From Streptomyces venezuelae (GTDB lineage: Bacteria; Actinomycetota; Actinomycetes; Streptomycetales; Streptomycetaceae): DNA of 64,000 nucleotides. Shown here piece after piece: positions 43,409 through 51,783 of this stretch (position 1 is the first letter of the stretch; every line of letters starts with the position of its first letter). The notes under the pieces were generated by a model. It was not told where the DNA came from and made no database searches. It worked only from the letters and a program-made list of their open reading frames with translations. The DNA is taken from the NCBI RefSeq assembly GCF_008642315.1, contig NZ_CP029192.1, positions 5,332,001 to 5,396,000 on the forward strand, read 5' to 3'. A program made the translations under genes and the position numbers.

Positions 43409-44290
43409 GTGAACCGACAAGAACGGGTACGAGAACGGGAACGCGCCCGCGAGCGGGAGCTGGCGGACTTCCTGCGCGGCAGGCGCGAACGCATCACGCC
43501 CGCCGACGTGGGCCTGCCCGCGGGCCCGCGCCGCCGCACGCCGGGCCTGCGCCGGGAGGAGGTGGCGCAGCTGGCGTACATCTCGACGGAGTACTACACG
43601 CGCCTGGAACAGGCCCGAGCCCCGCACCCGTCCCGCGAAGTCCTGACCCAACTGGCCCGCGCCCTGCGCCTGTCGGACCCGGAACGCGACCACCTCCACC
43701 ACTTGGCAGGCGTCCCACCCGCCCCGCCTTCGGGCCCGTCGCGGGAGGTACGCCAGAGCATCGTCCAGCTCCTGGACCGACTCCCGGAGGCGGCGGCGGT
43801 GGTGCTGTCGGCGACGTACGAGGTCATAGCGTGGAACAACCTGGCGGCAGCCCTGATGGAGGACTTCTCCCTCCTGCCCCGCAGGGACCGCAACCTGGCC
43901 CGCCGCACGTTCCTGGGCCCGTGCGACCCGGAGCACTCCCTCTACGGGGTCTCCGACACGGCCGAGTTCTCCCGGACGATGGCCCAACATCTCCGCGCGA
44001 CGGCGGCACGCTACCCGGACGACCCGGAGGTGACCTCGCTCGTGGAGGAACTCCGCACGTCCAGCCGCGAGTTCGCCGCCCTCTGGGCCACCCACGAGGT
44101 GGCGACCCGCCCCACCCTCTGCAAGACCTTCCAGCACCCCACGGTCGGCTTCGTCGCCGTGCACTGCGACGTCCTCGACATCACCGACCGCGACCAACGG
44201 GTCTTCATCTACACGGCGGCGCCGGGCTCGGAGGAGGCGATGCGGCTGTTGTCGGTGATCGGCACGCAGCGGATGGACGTGCCGGGTTGA
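43409..44290 (+). CDS. HTH regulator with MmyB-like domain
   Basis: A 293-residue regulator starting at GTG 43409. The N-terminal HTH (LADFLRGRRERITPADVGLPAGPRRRTPGLRREEVAQLAYISTEYYTRLEQARAPHPSREVL) and MmyB-like C-terminal domain (LLDRLPEAAAVVLSATYEVIAWNNLAAALMEDF, LWATHEVATRPTLCKTFQHPTVGFVAVHCDVLDITDRDQRVFIYTAAPGS) match the protein at 21516-22376. The 87-bp gap to the divergent SDR gene suggests control of that gene. Confidence 0.9.
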   Translation: MNRQERVRERERARERELADFLRGRRERITPADVGLPAGPRRRTPGLRREEVAQLAYISTEYYTRLEQARAPHPSREVLTQLARALRLSDPERDHLHHLAGVPPAPPSGPSREVRQSIVQLLDRLPEAAAVVLSATYEVIAWNNLAAALMEDFSLLPRRDRNLARRTFLGPCDPEHSLYGVSDTAEFSRTMAQHLRATAARYPDDPEVTSLVEELRTSSREFAALWATHEVATRPTLCKTFQHPTVGFVAVHCDVLDITDRDQRVFIYTAAPGSEEAMRLLSVIGTQRMDVPG

Positions 44291-44296
44291 CGACGC

Positions 44297-44842
44297 TCAG
44301 CTCAGGTCACGCGTATACCGCTCGAAAGGCACGGCGTGCGCCAAGGCGAGGTCCCGCCAGGCGATATACCTGGCCAGGTCGGGATTCCGGATCAGCTCGC
44401 GACCGGCCTGCGTACCGTCGGGACGGTAATGCATATGCACGACCGTCGCCTCGTCGAACAGCCAGAAGTCCTGTTCGGGGAGTCCGGGGTTCGGCCGGTC
44501 CGTCACGTCGACGATCCGGTAGTCCTCCCCGGCCGCGACATTTCCCGGAACGCACCACTCGAAGAGATACCGGCTGTACGGCGTGAGGGGCCGGCGCACG
44601 ACCTTCGCGCGCGTCATGGCCCGCCCGGCCGCCGCGTGATCACTGATCGTGCGGTGCCAGGACGCGTTGAAGTCGCGGGGTTTCTCGGCCCCGGCGAGGA
44701 ACGCGCGGACCGTCTCGGCCTCGGCGGGCATGGTGTACGTCTGATGCACTTCGAGCCGGAAGGCGGAACGCTGGAAGTCGCGGAAGTACGACTGCCACGT
44801 ATCGCCGTCCAACAGGACGGGGTCAGAGCGATCGACGGGCAC
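44297..44842 (-). CDS. DUF6879 family protein
   Basis: A 181-residue protein: LDGDTWQSYFRDFQRSAFRLEVHQTYTMPAEAETVRAFLAGAEKP, WHRTISDHAAAGRAMTRAKVV, PYSRYLFEWCVPGNVAAGEDYRIVDV, DFWLFDEATVVHMHYRPDG and AHAVPFERYTRD at the end. This is the DUF6879 pattern, a family often found beside DUF397 and HTH genes in actinomycetes. GTG 44842 with AGAGGAA upstream is preferred over ATG 44896. The function is unknown. Confidence 0.85.
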   Translation of the reverse strand: MPVDRSDPVLLDGDTWQSYFRDFQRSAFRLEVHQTYTMPAEAETVRAFLAGAEKPRDFNASWHRTISDHAAAGRAMTRAKVVRRPLTPYSRYLFEWCVPGNVAAGEDYRIVDVTDRPNPGLPEQDFWLFDEATVVHMHYRPDGTQAGRELIRNPDLARYIAWRDLALAHAVPFERYTRDLS

Positions 44843-44879
44843 GGAATTCCTCTTTCGTGATTCGTCCAGGGCCCCCAGC

Positions 44880-44950
44880 TCGGCGGGGCAGGTCATTCAC
44901 GTACTTCCCGAAAGGCACGGCGTGGGCCGGGCCGCGCGCACCCAGGTGCT
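44880..44950 (-). pseudogene. Remnant of a second DUF6879 gene
   Basis: The minus strand reads LKHLGARGPAHAVPFGKYVNDLP, which matches the C-terminal end (ARYIAWRDLALAHAVPFERYTRD) of the intact DUF6879 protein next door. No rest of the gene is present; a DUF397 gene abuts at 44951. It is best read as a deletion remnant. Confidence 0.6.
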
Positions 44951-45160
44951 TCAGTGCCGCCGGTCCGCGACGGCGGCGACGAAGAGGGACCACACCATCG
45001 TCGGAAATACGAGGGTGGGGCCCTCCGTCCGCTTGGAGTCCCGGACGGGGACCACGCCGGGGAAGCCGTCGGCGACCTCCAGACAGAGGCCGCCGGATCC
45101 GTTGCTGTAGCTGCTGCTTCGCCACTGGGCGGCGCCGAAAACGTCTGTGTTGCGTGCCAT
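44951..45160 (-). CDS. DUF397 family small protein
   Basis: A 69-residue protein: FGAAQWRSSSYSNGSGGLCLEVADGFPGVVPVRDSKRTEGPTLVFPTMVWSLFVAAV as the canonical DUF397 domain. GGAGGG precedes the ATG. It is 35 bp downstream of the methyltransferase stop, in one unit with it. Confidence 0.9.
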   Translation of the reverse strand: MARNTDVFGAAQWRSSSYSNGSGGLCLEVADGFPGVVPVRDSKRTEGPTLVFPTMVWSLFVAAVADRRH

Positions 45161-45194
45161 TTGGTCGACCCTCCACTGCTTTCCGTGATCCTTC

Positions 45195-46367
45195 TCAGGA
45201 ACTGCTGCTCCGGGTGGGAACGCCGTGGCCGACATGCAGTCGTGCTGCCGATCGGTCCAGCCAGAAGTGCTTGCCCTCCTCATCGCAGGTGAGCCCGAAG
45301 CGCGTGTAGTGCGGCTGCCCGGCGATGCGCCACGCGCTGTACGCGCTGACCAGCTCGCGCCAGAGGTTGCGGTGCCCGTAGACGGTCACCGCACCCGTCC
45401 GCCACCACTCGTCATAGTCGACGATCGCGACCGATGTCCCCTTCTCGTCCCAGAGCTGCACCTGCTTGTCCTCTCCCTCCCCGCGGTGGGAGAGGGACAC
45501 ATCCGGCACGTACAGCCCCATCACGAAGTCCTGATCCCATCCCCGGCCCAGGATCTCCTCGGGGTCGATGGGCGAGGCCTCCTTCCGGCTGTCGATGGGC
45601 GGAGCGAGCCGATGGACGGGGCGATGACTGCGTACCCACATGTACCAGGCCCCGCCGACGAACCGGCCCGACGCGGTGCTTCCATGAACCCGCAACCTCA
45701 GAAGCCCTCCACGGGCGTAGAGCGTGTTGAAGGGCGCCAGGATGACCGCGCCGTCGTTGCACTGCTCGCGCCATGGGCGGGGAATGCTCCGTACCGCCGC
45801 TGTCGAGACGACCCGGTCGTAGGGCGCGGTCGGCACCCACCCTTCCAGGCCGTCGCCGCAGACGGTCGTGGGTGTGTACCCGGCCCCTCGCAGGTTCTTG
45901 GCGCCACCCCCGGCCAAGACGGGATCCAGCTCGACCGTGGTCAGGTTCCCGCAGCCGATCCCCACGCCTTCGCTGAGCAGAGCGGAGTCGTAGCCTGATG
46001 CGGTGCCGATGTGCAGCACGTTGTGGCCTGGCTCGAGCGCGAGTTGGTTCAGCTTCTCGAAGACGATGTCCAGTGCGGAGAGCGAAGACGTGAAGTCTCC
46101 CTTGTACGGCCCTTGTTCCGCCGTGACACCGTCATCCATCTGCGTGATGAGTGAGCGATGGGTACTCCACACGGCCCGGCGCCACGCGTCCTCGTCGACC
46201 GCCCTGTCGATCACCAGCTGCCGGCCGTGGTCGTCCGTGTCGTACCCCCAGAACGCGTCAGGGGCGAAGGCCTCGCGGTCCACGGCATCGAAGGCCGCCC
46301 GAAGCCACGGGGACCGGAAGGCCCCCATGACGTCGAGCTCCCGGCGAGCGACTGCCCGGTAGTCCAT
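45195..46367 (-). CDS. PCMT-like methyltransferase
   Basis: A 390-residue protein with a Rossmann methyltransferase core: YKGDFTSSLSALDIVFEKLNQLALEPGHNVLHIGTASGYDSALLSEGVG, TTVELDPVLAGGGAKNL, TVCGDGLEGWVPTAPYDRVVSTAAVRSIPRPWREQCNDG and ILAPFNT. The pattern is that of protein-L-isoaspartate O-methyltransferase-like enzymes linked to peptide modification in actinomycetes. GAGGAGG precedes ATG 46367, partly overlapping the stop of the short ORF upstream. A role in modifying a peptide is inferred only. Confidence 0.85.
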   Translation of the reverse strand: MDYRAVARRELDVMGAFRSPWLRAAFDAVDREAFAPDAFWGYDTDDHGRQLVIDRAVDEDAWRRAVWSTHRSLITQMDDGVTAEQGPYKGDFTSSLSALDIVFEKLNQLALEPGHNVLHIGTASGYDSALLSEGVGIGCGNLTTVELDPVLAGGGAKNLRGAGYTPTTVCGDGLEGWVPTAPYDRVVSTAAVRSIPRPWREQCNDGAVILAPFNTLYARGGLLRLRVHGSTASGRFVGGAWYMWVRSHRPVHRLAPPIDSRKEASPIDPEEILGRGWDQDFVMGLYVPDVSLSHRGEGEDKQVQLWDEKGTSVAIVDYDEWWRTGAVTVYGHRNLWRELVSAYSAWRIAGQPHYTRFGLTCDEEGKHFWLDRSAARLHVGHGVPTRSSSS

Positions 46368-46372
46368 CGCAC

Positions 46373-46462
46373 CTACCTCCTCGGGCCACTGCCATCGGGA
46401 CTCGGCGGCTCCGGCGGCGGCGTCCACGGCTTGTCGCTCGGCTCGCCCTTGTGTTTCCCCAC
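46373..46462 (-). CDS. Short ORF, candidate peptide gene (29 residues)
   Basis: GTG at 46462 follows CAGGAGGAG at ideal spacing and opens a 29-codon frame (VGKHKGEPSDKPWTPPPEPP, then SPDGSGPRR) ending at TAG 46375-46373. The stop lies inside the ribosome binding site of the methyltransferase gene, 5 nt before its ATG, so translation is coupled. The peptide is basic and Pro-rich with one Trp. Whether it is a leader, a substrate peptide or a regulator is unknown. Confidence 0.5.
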   Translation of the reverse strand: MGKHKGEPSDKPWTPPPEPPSPDGSGPRR

Positions 46463-46509
46463 GGCTCCTCCTGGTGATGTGGACGGATTCTGTAAATCAG
46501 AGGTCAGGC

Positions 46510-47127
46510 CTACGGGCCCAACGCCGCCAGTTCGGTGCGCACCAGCGCCTGTGCGTCCTCCCCATAGACCGCCGATCGCTCCAGAAGACCGAAGGCCTTC
46601 TCGTAGATCCGGACTTGGGCGTCGTCGGTGAGTGTCGGGGCTTCCCCGAACAGTTCGACCTCTACGCGCTGCCCGTCGAAGATCCCGAAGCTGTTGCCGG
46701 GAAACACGTGGAGCTGAGCGCGACTGGGGATGATCCCGAGCGTCACGCCGGGAAGCGCGAACGACTCCAGAAGTCGGTTGAGTTGTCCGCGCATCACACT
46801 GCTGCCGCCGATGTTGCAGCGAAGGGCCTGCTCGCCCAGCAGTGTCTTGTACGTCCGCCCGTCCTTGCCGAACAGCTCGGCGCGTGCCGTGCGGGCCTCG
46901 ACGCCCGCCTCGATGTCCCGCGGCGTGTCGAGGAAATCGACGACGAGGGTCAACATCGCTCTCACGTACTCAGGGGTTTGAAGGTTTCCCCAGATCACGT
47001 CGGGGCAATAGTGCTTGGTTTCCTTGGTCTCCCTGACCAAGTCCAAGAACGCTTGCTGAGTCGGCCCCATACCTTCCTGATGAAGCTCATCCCAGGTTTT
47101 CGCACTGCCTTCCGGCGTTGGTCTCAT
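46510..47127 (-). CDS. DUF5753 protein without an HTH domain
   Basis: A 205-residue protein that starts almost directly in the DUF5753 domain: AFLDLVRETKETKHYCPDVIWGNLQTPEYVRAMLTLVVDFLDTP, ELFGKDGRTYKTLLGEQALRCNIGGSSVMRGQLNRLLESFALPGVTLGIIPSRAQLHVFPGNSFGIFDGQRVEVELF. The DNA-binding half found in WhiJ-like regulators is missing, and no HTH is coded upstream in any frame. It may act as an accessory or ligand sensor. It is divergent from the HTH/TPR regulator. Confidence 0.8.
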   Translation of the reverse strand: MRPTPEGSAKTWDELHQEGMGPTQQAFLDLVRETKETKHYCPDVIWGNLQTPEYVRAMLTLVVDFLDTPRDIEAGVEARTARAELFGKDGRTYKTLLGEQALRCNIGGSSVMRGQLNRLLESFALPGVTLGIIPSRAQLHVFPGNSFGIFDGQRVEVELFGEAPTLTDDAQVRIYEKAFGLLERSAVYGEDAQALVRTELAALGP

Positions 47128-47268
47128 GAGTACCTGCTCCGCTGGATCGATCACTCACGGCTGGTTCTGACACTCAGGTAAACACCGGCCGACGGCCCGC
47201 GGGTACGGTGGAGAGACGGGCATCGTGAAAGCCGTGAAAGAGCCTTCTGAGCTGTCGGGAGATTCGCC

Positions 47269-48621
47269 ATGCCGTCCACTTCGCGTACGCCGAACCGCAA
47301 GCTCAGTGCGCTGCTCGACCAGGCGGGTTGCCAACGGCAGGAACTCGCCAGAGCCATCAACCGGGTGAGTGCCCTCGCGGGTTTCCCGCTGCATCTGACC
47401 GGCCAGGCGGTATCGAACTGGATCAGCGGTGCCAACAAGCCCAAGGACCAGGTCAAGCCTCTGCTGCTGGCGGCGCTGTCGGAGAAGTGCGGCCGGCCGA
47501 TCGGTCATGAAGAAGCCGGGCTGGAGCAGAGTGCGTCCGCAGAGTCCGATCAACACCTGGACATCGTTGAGCAGTTGCTTGCCCTGGGCCGGGCAGACAT
47601 GGACCCGTCCCGAAGGGGCGTGCTCGCGGCCGGTGTGTTCTCGGCTGCGCTGGCCGTCCCGGTCTTCGGCGGCCCGTACGCTCACGCCGGCGAGCCGGTC
47701 GCGCCCGGCAAGGCCACCACGCGCATCGGTGCCTCGCAGGTCGCGAGCGTACGTCGCACCACGGGGCGCATCGCCGACATTCTCGACGAGGACGGCGCGG
47801 GCCACGCGCGACCCATAGCGGCCGCGTACCTCGTGAACACCGTCGCGCCCTGGCTCCGCTCGGAAGCCACCGGGCAGGTGGGGAACGACATGAAAGCCGC
47901 TGCGTCCGACCTGACGTACCTCACCGGTTGGATGGCGATGTACGAGAAGGACCACGTCGCCGCGCAGCGCTGGTACCTGAAGGCACTCGACCTGGCCGAC
48001 GAAGCCGACGACCACGTCACGTACTGCCGCACCCTGCGCGGCATGTCGCTCCAGATGACGAGCCTGCGGTACGGGCAGAAGGGGCTGGAGTACGCCGACT
48101 CCGCCGCCGAGGCCGCCCCGAAGGCCGGCCCGCGCCTGGTCGCCTTCCTCCGTGGGCAACAGGCGCACGCCGCCTCCATGGTCAAGGACCGCCGACAGGC
48201 CCACGGGCGGCTGCGCGAGGCGGAGGACGCCCTCTCCAAGGCCGACAACCGCCGAGACGCGGTCGGTGGCTACGACCGGACGGCGTGGCTGTTCCACGTA
48301 TCGCACGTGCTGGCGGAGGAGAACGACCTGCCCGGCTCCATCAAGGCGCTGAAGGAATCCATCGAGGTGCAGCCCGCGCAGGAGCGCCAGGGCCGCGTGC
48401 ATTCCTACGCCCTGCTCGCCCAACGCCAGACGCGGCTCGGGCACGTCGACGCGGCCTGTCAGTCGTGGGGGCGCTTCCTCGACGAGTACGAGAAGGTGTC
48501 ATCGGCCCGCGGGGACGATCATTTCCGCACGATGCGGGAGAGCATGCGCCCGCACCGGACATCGAACGGGGTGCGGGCGCTGGCGGAGAGGGCGCGCGAG
48601 GTCGCGACGCTCAAGGCGTAG
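47269..48621 (+). CDS. HTH/TPR regulatory protein
   Basis: A 450-residue protein with an N-terminal HTH (NRKLSALLDQAGCQRQELARAINRVS, VSNWISGANKPKDQVKPLLLAALSEKCG) and a long TPR-like helical region from residue 180 to the end (AASDLTYLTGWMAMYEKDHVAAQRWYLKALDLADEADD, LRGQQAHAASMVKDRRQAHGRLREAEDALSKADN, GRVHSYALLAQRQTRLGHVDAACQSWGRFLDEYEK). A hydrophobic stretch near 115-135 looks like a Tat-like RRGVLAAGVFSAAL segment common in this family. It probably senses a peptide or small signal. Confidence 0.88.
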   Translation: MPSTSRTPNRKLSALLDQAGCQRQELARAINRVSALAGFPLHLTGQAVSNWISGANKPKDQVKPLLLAALSEKCGRPIGHEEAGLEQSASAESDQHLDIVEQLLALGRADMDPSRRGVLAAGVFSAALAVPVFGGPYAHAGEPVAPGKATTRIGASQVASVRRTTGRIADILDEDGAGHARPIAAAYLVNTVAPWLRSEATGQVGNDMKAAASDLTYLTGWMAMYEKDHVAAQRWYLKALDLADEADDHVTYCRTLRGMSLQMTSLRYGQKGLEYADSAAEAAPKAGPRLVAFLRGQQAHAASMVKDRRQAHGRLREAEDALSKADNRRDAVGGYDRTAWLFHVSHVLAEENDLPGSIKALKESIEVQPAQERQGRVHSYALLAQRQTRLGHVDAACQSWGRFLDEYEKVSSARGDDHFRTMRESMRPHRTSNGVRALAERAREVATLKA

Positions 48622-48628
48622 GTCGCGG

Positions 48629-49042
48629 CTAGTCGCTCTTGGGCCAGACGGGGCGGCCCTGCTCGGTCCAGACGACACCCTTGTTGCGGCAGAGGCAGAA
48701 GGGGTGGCCGACGGGGTCGGCGTAGACGCGGAAGCCGTAGCCGTTGGTGCCGACCATGTCCTGCTTCAGGGTCGCGCCGAGGGCCAGGACACGGCTCTGT
48801 TCGGCCTCGATGTCGTCTACTTCGAAGTCGAGGTGGAACTGCTTCGGGTGCGCGCTGTCGGGCCACCGCGGGGCGCGGTAGTCCTCCACCGGGGTGAAGG
48901 CCAGCTCGATGTCGCCGAGCGCGATACCGGCCCAGTGCTCGTTGCTGTCCTCCTTGACCGGCACCCCCGTCACCTCGGAGTAGAACGCTGCCAGCTTCAT
49001 CGCGTCCGGGCAGTCGATGATGAAGTCAGTGAGTCGTAGCAT
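48629..49042 (-). CDS. VOC superfamily (glyoxalase-like) protein
   Basis: A 137-residue protein: LTDFIIDCPDAMKLAAFYSEVTGVPVKED, HPKQFHLDFEVDDIEAEQSRVLALGATL and YGFRVYADPVGHPFCLCRN with paired beta-alpha-beta-beta-beta modules. The His in FHLDF and the late DPVGHPF are the normal metal positions of VOC proteins. The substrate is unknown. It is convergent with the HTH/TPR gene with a 7-bp gap. Confidence 0.87.
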   Translation of the reverse strand: MLRLTDFIIDCPDAMKLAAFYSEVTGVPVKEDSNEHWAGIALGDIELAFTPVEDYRAPRWPDSAHPKQFHLDFEVDDIEAEQSRVLALGATLKQDMVGTNGYGFRVYADPVGHPFCLCRNKGVVWTEQGRPVWPKSD

Positions 49043-49081
49043 TCCGCGATCTTGCCACGGGGGCGGGCTTTGAGGCAGGCC

Positions 49082-49300
49082 CTAGGTGCGGTCCGGTTCG
49101 TGCCGCGCGATCGCTGTGACGAACGGGGCCCACGCGGTCGCCGGGAACACGAGGGTGGGGCCGGCCGTCAGCTTGGAGTCGCGGACGGGGACGAGACCGG
49201 CGAGGCCGTGGGCGACCTCGACGCACTCGCCGCCAGTGCCGTTGCTGTAACTGCTCCTTCGCCAGACAGCCGTGCTCAGGTCAATCTCGTGGCTTGCCAT
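49082..49300 (-). CDS. DUF397 family small protein
   Basis: A 72-residue protein: LSTAVWRRSSYSNGTGGECVEVAHGLAGLVPVRDSKLTAGPTLVFPATAWAPFVTAIA, a canonical DUF397 domain. Its ATG at 49300 lies inside the 3' end of the HTH/DUF5753 gene (20-nt overlap), so it is co-translated with it. Confidence 0.92.
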   Translation of the reverse strand: MASHEIDLSTAVWRRSSYSNGTGGECVEVAHGLAGLVPVRDSKLTAGPTLVFPATAWAPFVTAIARHEPDRT

Positions 49301-50132
49301 TCCGATAGTCCTCAGCCGCATCCTCGACCATGGCCAGGGTCGCCTCAGGCGGCAGTGCGACGGCCCTGAGCAGATCGTACGACCGCCGGTACTGGTTCAC
49401 GAGCGGTGGATAGTCGATGAGTTGGCCGCTGTGCAGACTCTCGGTGTACACGACCGGGGGTGCGTCCGAGAAGGTCATGGTCCTAGTCATGCCCATCATG
49501 AACGGGTGCGCGGCGGCGGTTTCCGGAACGATCTGCACAATGGACCGCGTGGCCCTGACCACCTCGGCGATGTGCTCGAGAAGTTCGGCCATCAGATGTG
49601 ACGCGAGGACCCGTCGTCGGATCACCGACTCATCCAGGATCGCCCAGAAATCCGGCGCGTTCTCCTGGCCGAAGAGGGCTGCTCGCTCCATCCTGGCGTC
49701 CACCTTTTCCGCGACCTCACGGTTCGAGGCGCGGGGCATCGCCGCCCGCACGATCGTGTGGGCGTATGCAGGTGTCTGCAACAAGCCTGGAACCAGCATG
49801 GGCGCCCAGTCCTCGATGGACTCCGCGAACCGCTCCATCTCCGCCACATCCGCGAAGTACTCGGCGTGCCCGCCCTGGCGGGCCTTGCGCGCGTCTTCAC
49901 AACGGCGTTGGAAAAAGCCGTCCGTCCGGAGCTTGGCGTCGACGTGCTGGGCCAGGTCGCACGGCATGCGTCGCTCGCCGCGCTCGATCTGGCTGAGGAA
50001 GGAGACTGCCCGGAAGCTGCCCTCGGCCAGGCCTTCCAACGTGAGGCCCGCCGCCTCCCTCTTGAAACGCAACTCCGCGCCGTAGAAGGCCGGGACGCTC
50101 GCCGACGCGTCGGGATCCTTACGAGGAGGCAC
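49281..50132 (-). CDS. HTH/DUF5753 (WhiJ-like) regulator
   Basis: A 283-residue protein with HTH (VPAFYGAELRFKREAAGLTLEGLAEGSFRAVSFLSQIERGERRMPCDLAQHVD) and DUF5753 domain (AEYFADVAEMERFAESIEDWAPMLVPGLLQTPAYAHTIVRAAMP, ALFGQENAPDFWAILDESVIRRRV, IVQIVPETAAAHPFMMG). It is the intact counterpart of the IS-split gene at 9655. GTG 50132 is the most likely start. It forms a module with the DUF397 gene downstream and the ATP-binding protein gene divergent upstream. Confidence 0.9.
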   Translation of the reverse strand: MPPRKDPDASASVPAFYGAELRFKREAAGLTLEGLAEGSFRAVSFLSQIERGERRMPCDLAQHVDAKLRTDGFFQRRCEDARKARQGGHAEYFADVAEMERFAESIEDWAPMLVPGLLQTPAYAHTIVRAAMPRASNREVAEKVDARMERAALFGQENAPDFWAILDESVIRRRVLASHLMAELLEHIAEVVRATRSIVQIVPETAAAHPFMMGMTRTMTFSDAPPVVYTESLHSGQLIDYPPLVNQYRRSYDLLRAVALPPEATLAMVEDAAEDYRNGKPRD

Positions 50133-50247
50133 AACCCACCACCGCCATTTGCCAGTTACTCTGCGCAACCCGAACCCCTGTCACGTTACGCCGCGCCACG
50201 TCACTGTGTGACCGAACCGTCACAGAGCGCACGGAGGGCGTACCCCC

Positions 50248-50637
50248 ATGCAAGAGCCACCCCCCACCACCCCCGCCTTCGAACTCTCCCTACTGGCCGT
50301 CCCCAAAGCCGTCCCCGAGATCCGCCGCACCCTGAGCGAGCACCCCTGCGGCAGCCCCCACCCCGACGTGCAACTCTGCGTCAGCGAGCTCCTCAGCAAC
50401 GTGATCCGGCACCTCGGTGAGGGAACGCCCGTCACCGTCCGCCTCACCACCGCCCGCGACCGCATCCGCGTGGCCGTCACCGACCCGGACCCCCGCGCCT
50501 GGCCGCTCCTGCGCAGCGCGGGCCGCGACGACGAGACGGGGAGAGGGCTTGCCCTCCTCGACGCCGTCTCGCTGCGGTGGGGCGTGGAACAGGGAGCCGA
50601 CAGCAAGACCGTCTGGTGCGAACTGGGGGAGGGGTAG
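50248..50637 (+). CDS. ATP-binding protein, HATPase_c anti-sigma-like
   Basis: A 129-residue protein: LSLLAVPKAVPEIRRTLSEHPCGSPHPDVQLCVSELLSNVIRHLGEG as N-box, RIRVAVTDPDPRAWP as G1 and GRGLALLDAVSLRWGVEQGADSKTVWCEL as G2. It resembles the protein at 11607-12050, completing the WhiJ-like triad. It may serve as a kinase or nucleotide-binding partner. Confidence 0.88.
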   Translation: MQEPPPTTPAFELSLLAVPKAVPEIRRTLSEHPCGSPHPDVQLCVSELLSNVIRHLGEGTPVTVRLTTARDRIRVAVTDPDPRAWPLLRSAGRDDETGRGLALLDAVSLRWGVEQGADSKTVWCELGEG

Positions 50638-50641
50638 ACGC

Positions 50642-50971
50642 GTGCTGCGCAGGTTCCTGAACCGGCTGCTGCCCGGCACGGGTGCGAGGCGAGCCGCCGC
50701 AGCGACGGGGGCGCCCCCGCCACCGTCCTCAGCGGCCCACCCCCGACCCCGTCCCGCACACGGCATGCCCCGCCGCCCGCGCAGCCCGTACGCGAAGGAG
50801 GCCGCCGAGGGACGCCCCGTCGACGTCACCGGCGTCCCCCTCACCCGGCCTTATTACCGCGCCGCCGAACACCGCCTCCTCCAAGCCGAGCGGCGCCTCG
50901 CGCTCGCCCTCGCGCTGGAGGGCGTGGACTACGGGCCCGCGGTCGTCCACGGGGTGCCGTTGCCCGCCTGA
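50642..50971 (+). CDS. Hypothetical protein downstream of the ATP-binding protein
   Basis: A 109-residue Arg/Ala/Pro-rich protein from GTG 50642, 4 bp after the preceding stop. The N-terminal half is low-complexity; the C-terminal half (SPYAKEAAEGRPVDVTGVPLTRPYYRAAEHRLLQAERRLALALALEGVDYGPAVVHGVPLP) looks folded and is likely conserved. No family recognised. It is co-transcribed with the ATP-binding protein. Confidence 0.55.
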   Translation: MLRRFLNRLLPGTGARRAAAATGAPPPPSSAAHPRPRPAHGMPRRPRSPYAKEAAEGRPVDVTGVPLTRPYYRAAEHRLLQAERRLALALALEGVDYGPAVVHGVPLPA

Positions 50972-51003
50972 AGGCGCCCCGCCAGGTGCGGCATCCTGGC
51001 CCC

Positions 51004-51702
51004 ATGAAGACCATCGGCCTCATCGGCGGCATGAGCTGGGAGTCCAGCGCCGAGTACTACCGGCTCCTGGACGCACTCGTACGGGAGCGGCTCGGCGGGC
51101 TGCACTCCGCACGCTGCGTGCTGTACTCCGTCGACTTCGCCGAGATCGAGCGGCTGCAAGTCGCGGGGGAGTGGGAGCGGGCCGGGGACGTGCTCGCCGC
51201 TGCCGGCAAGGGAGTCGAGGCCGCGGGCGCCGACCTCGTGCTCATCTGCACCAACACCATGCACAAGGTCGCCGACCAGGTGCAGGCCGCGCTCTCCGTG
51301 CCGCTGCTGCACCTCGGGGACGCCACCGCCGAGGCCGTACGCCGGGCGGGGATCACCCGCGTCGGGCTGCTCGGGACCGCGTTCACCATGGAGCAGGACT
51401 TCTACCGGGATCGCCTTGCCGCGCACGGGCTGGACGTCCTCGTGCCTGACGAGGCCGGCCGGGGCCTCGTCCACCGCGTCATCTACCAAGAGCTGTGCCT
51501 CGGCGTCGTACGGGAGGAGTCGCGTGCCGCGTACCAGGAGGTCATCCACAGCCTGATCGACAGAGGTGCGCAGGGCGTCATCCTCGGGTGCACCGAGATC
51601 GAGCTGCTCATCGGGCAGGGGCACAGTCCCGTGCCCGTGTTCCCCACCACCCGGCTCCACGCCGAAGCCGCGGTCGACGCGGCGCTCGTCACCAGCGGGT
51701 GA
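51004..51702 (+). CDS. Aspartate/glutamate racemase family protein
   Basis: A 232-residue cofactor-independent racemase-type protein: MKTIGLIGGMSWESSAEYYRLLD, first catalytic Cys in LICTNTMHKVAD and second in ILGCTEIELLIGQ. Both Cys are present, as in YgeA-like broad-specificity amino acid racemases. Monocistronic, ending at a hairpin terminator. Confidence 0.92.
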   Translation: MKTIGLIGGMSWESSAEYYRLLDALVRERLGGLHSARCVLYSVDFAEIERLQVAGEWERAGDVLAAAGKGVEAAGADLVLICTNTMHKVADQVQAALSVPLLHLGDATAEAVRRAGITRVGLLGTAFTMEQDFYRDRLAAHGLDVLVPDEAGRGLVHRVIYQELCLGVVREESRAAYQEVIHSLIDRGAQGVILGCTEIELLIGQGHSPVPVFPTTRLHAEAAVDAALVTSG

Positions 51703-51712
51703 CGTGACGTCA

Positions 51713-51745
51713 GTGGGGCCCGCCCCCTCACGGGACGGGCCCCAC
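51713..51745. terminator. Bidirectional hairpin terminator
   Basis: GTGGGGCCCG (51713-51722) pairs with CGGGCCCCAC (51736-51745), between the convergent racemase and sigma factor genes. Confidence 0.75.
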
Positions 51746-51783
51746 CTCGGCGTTCGCGCGCTCAGGCCGAGCGCAGCGGCGCC

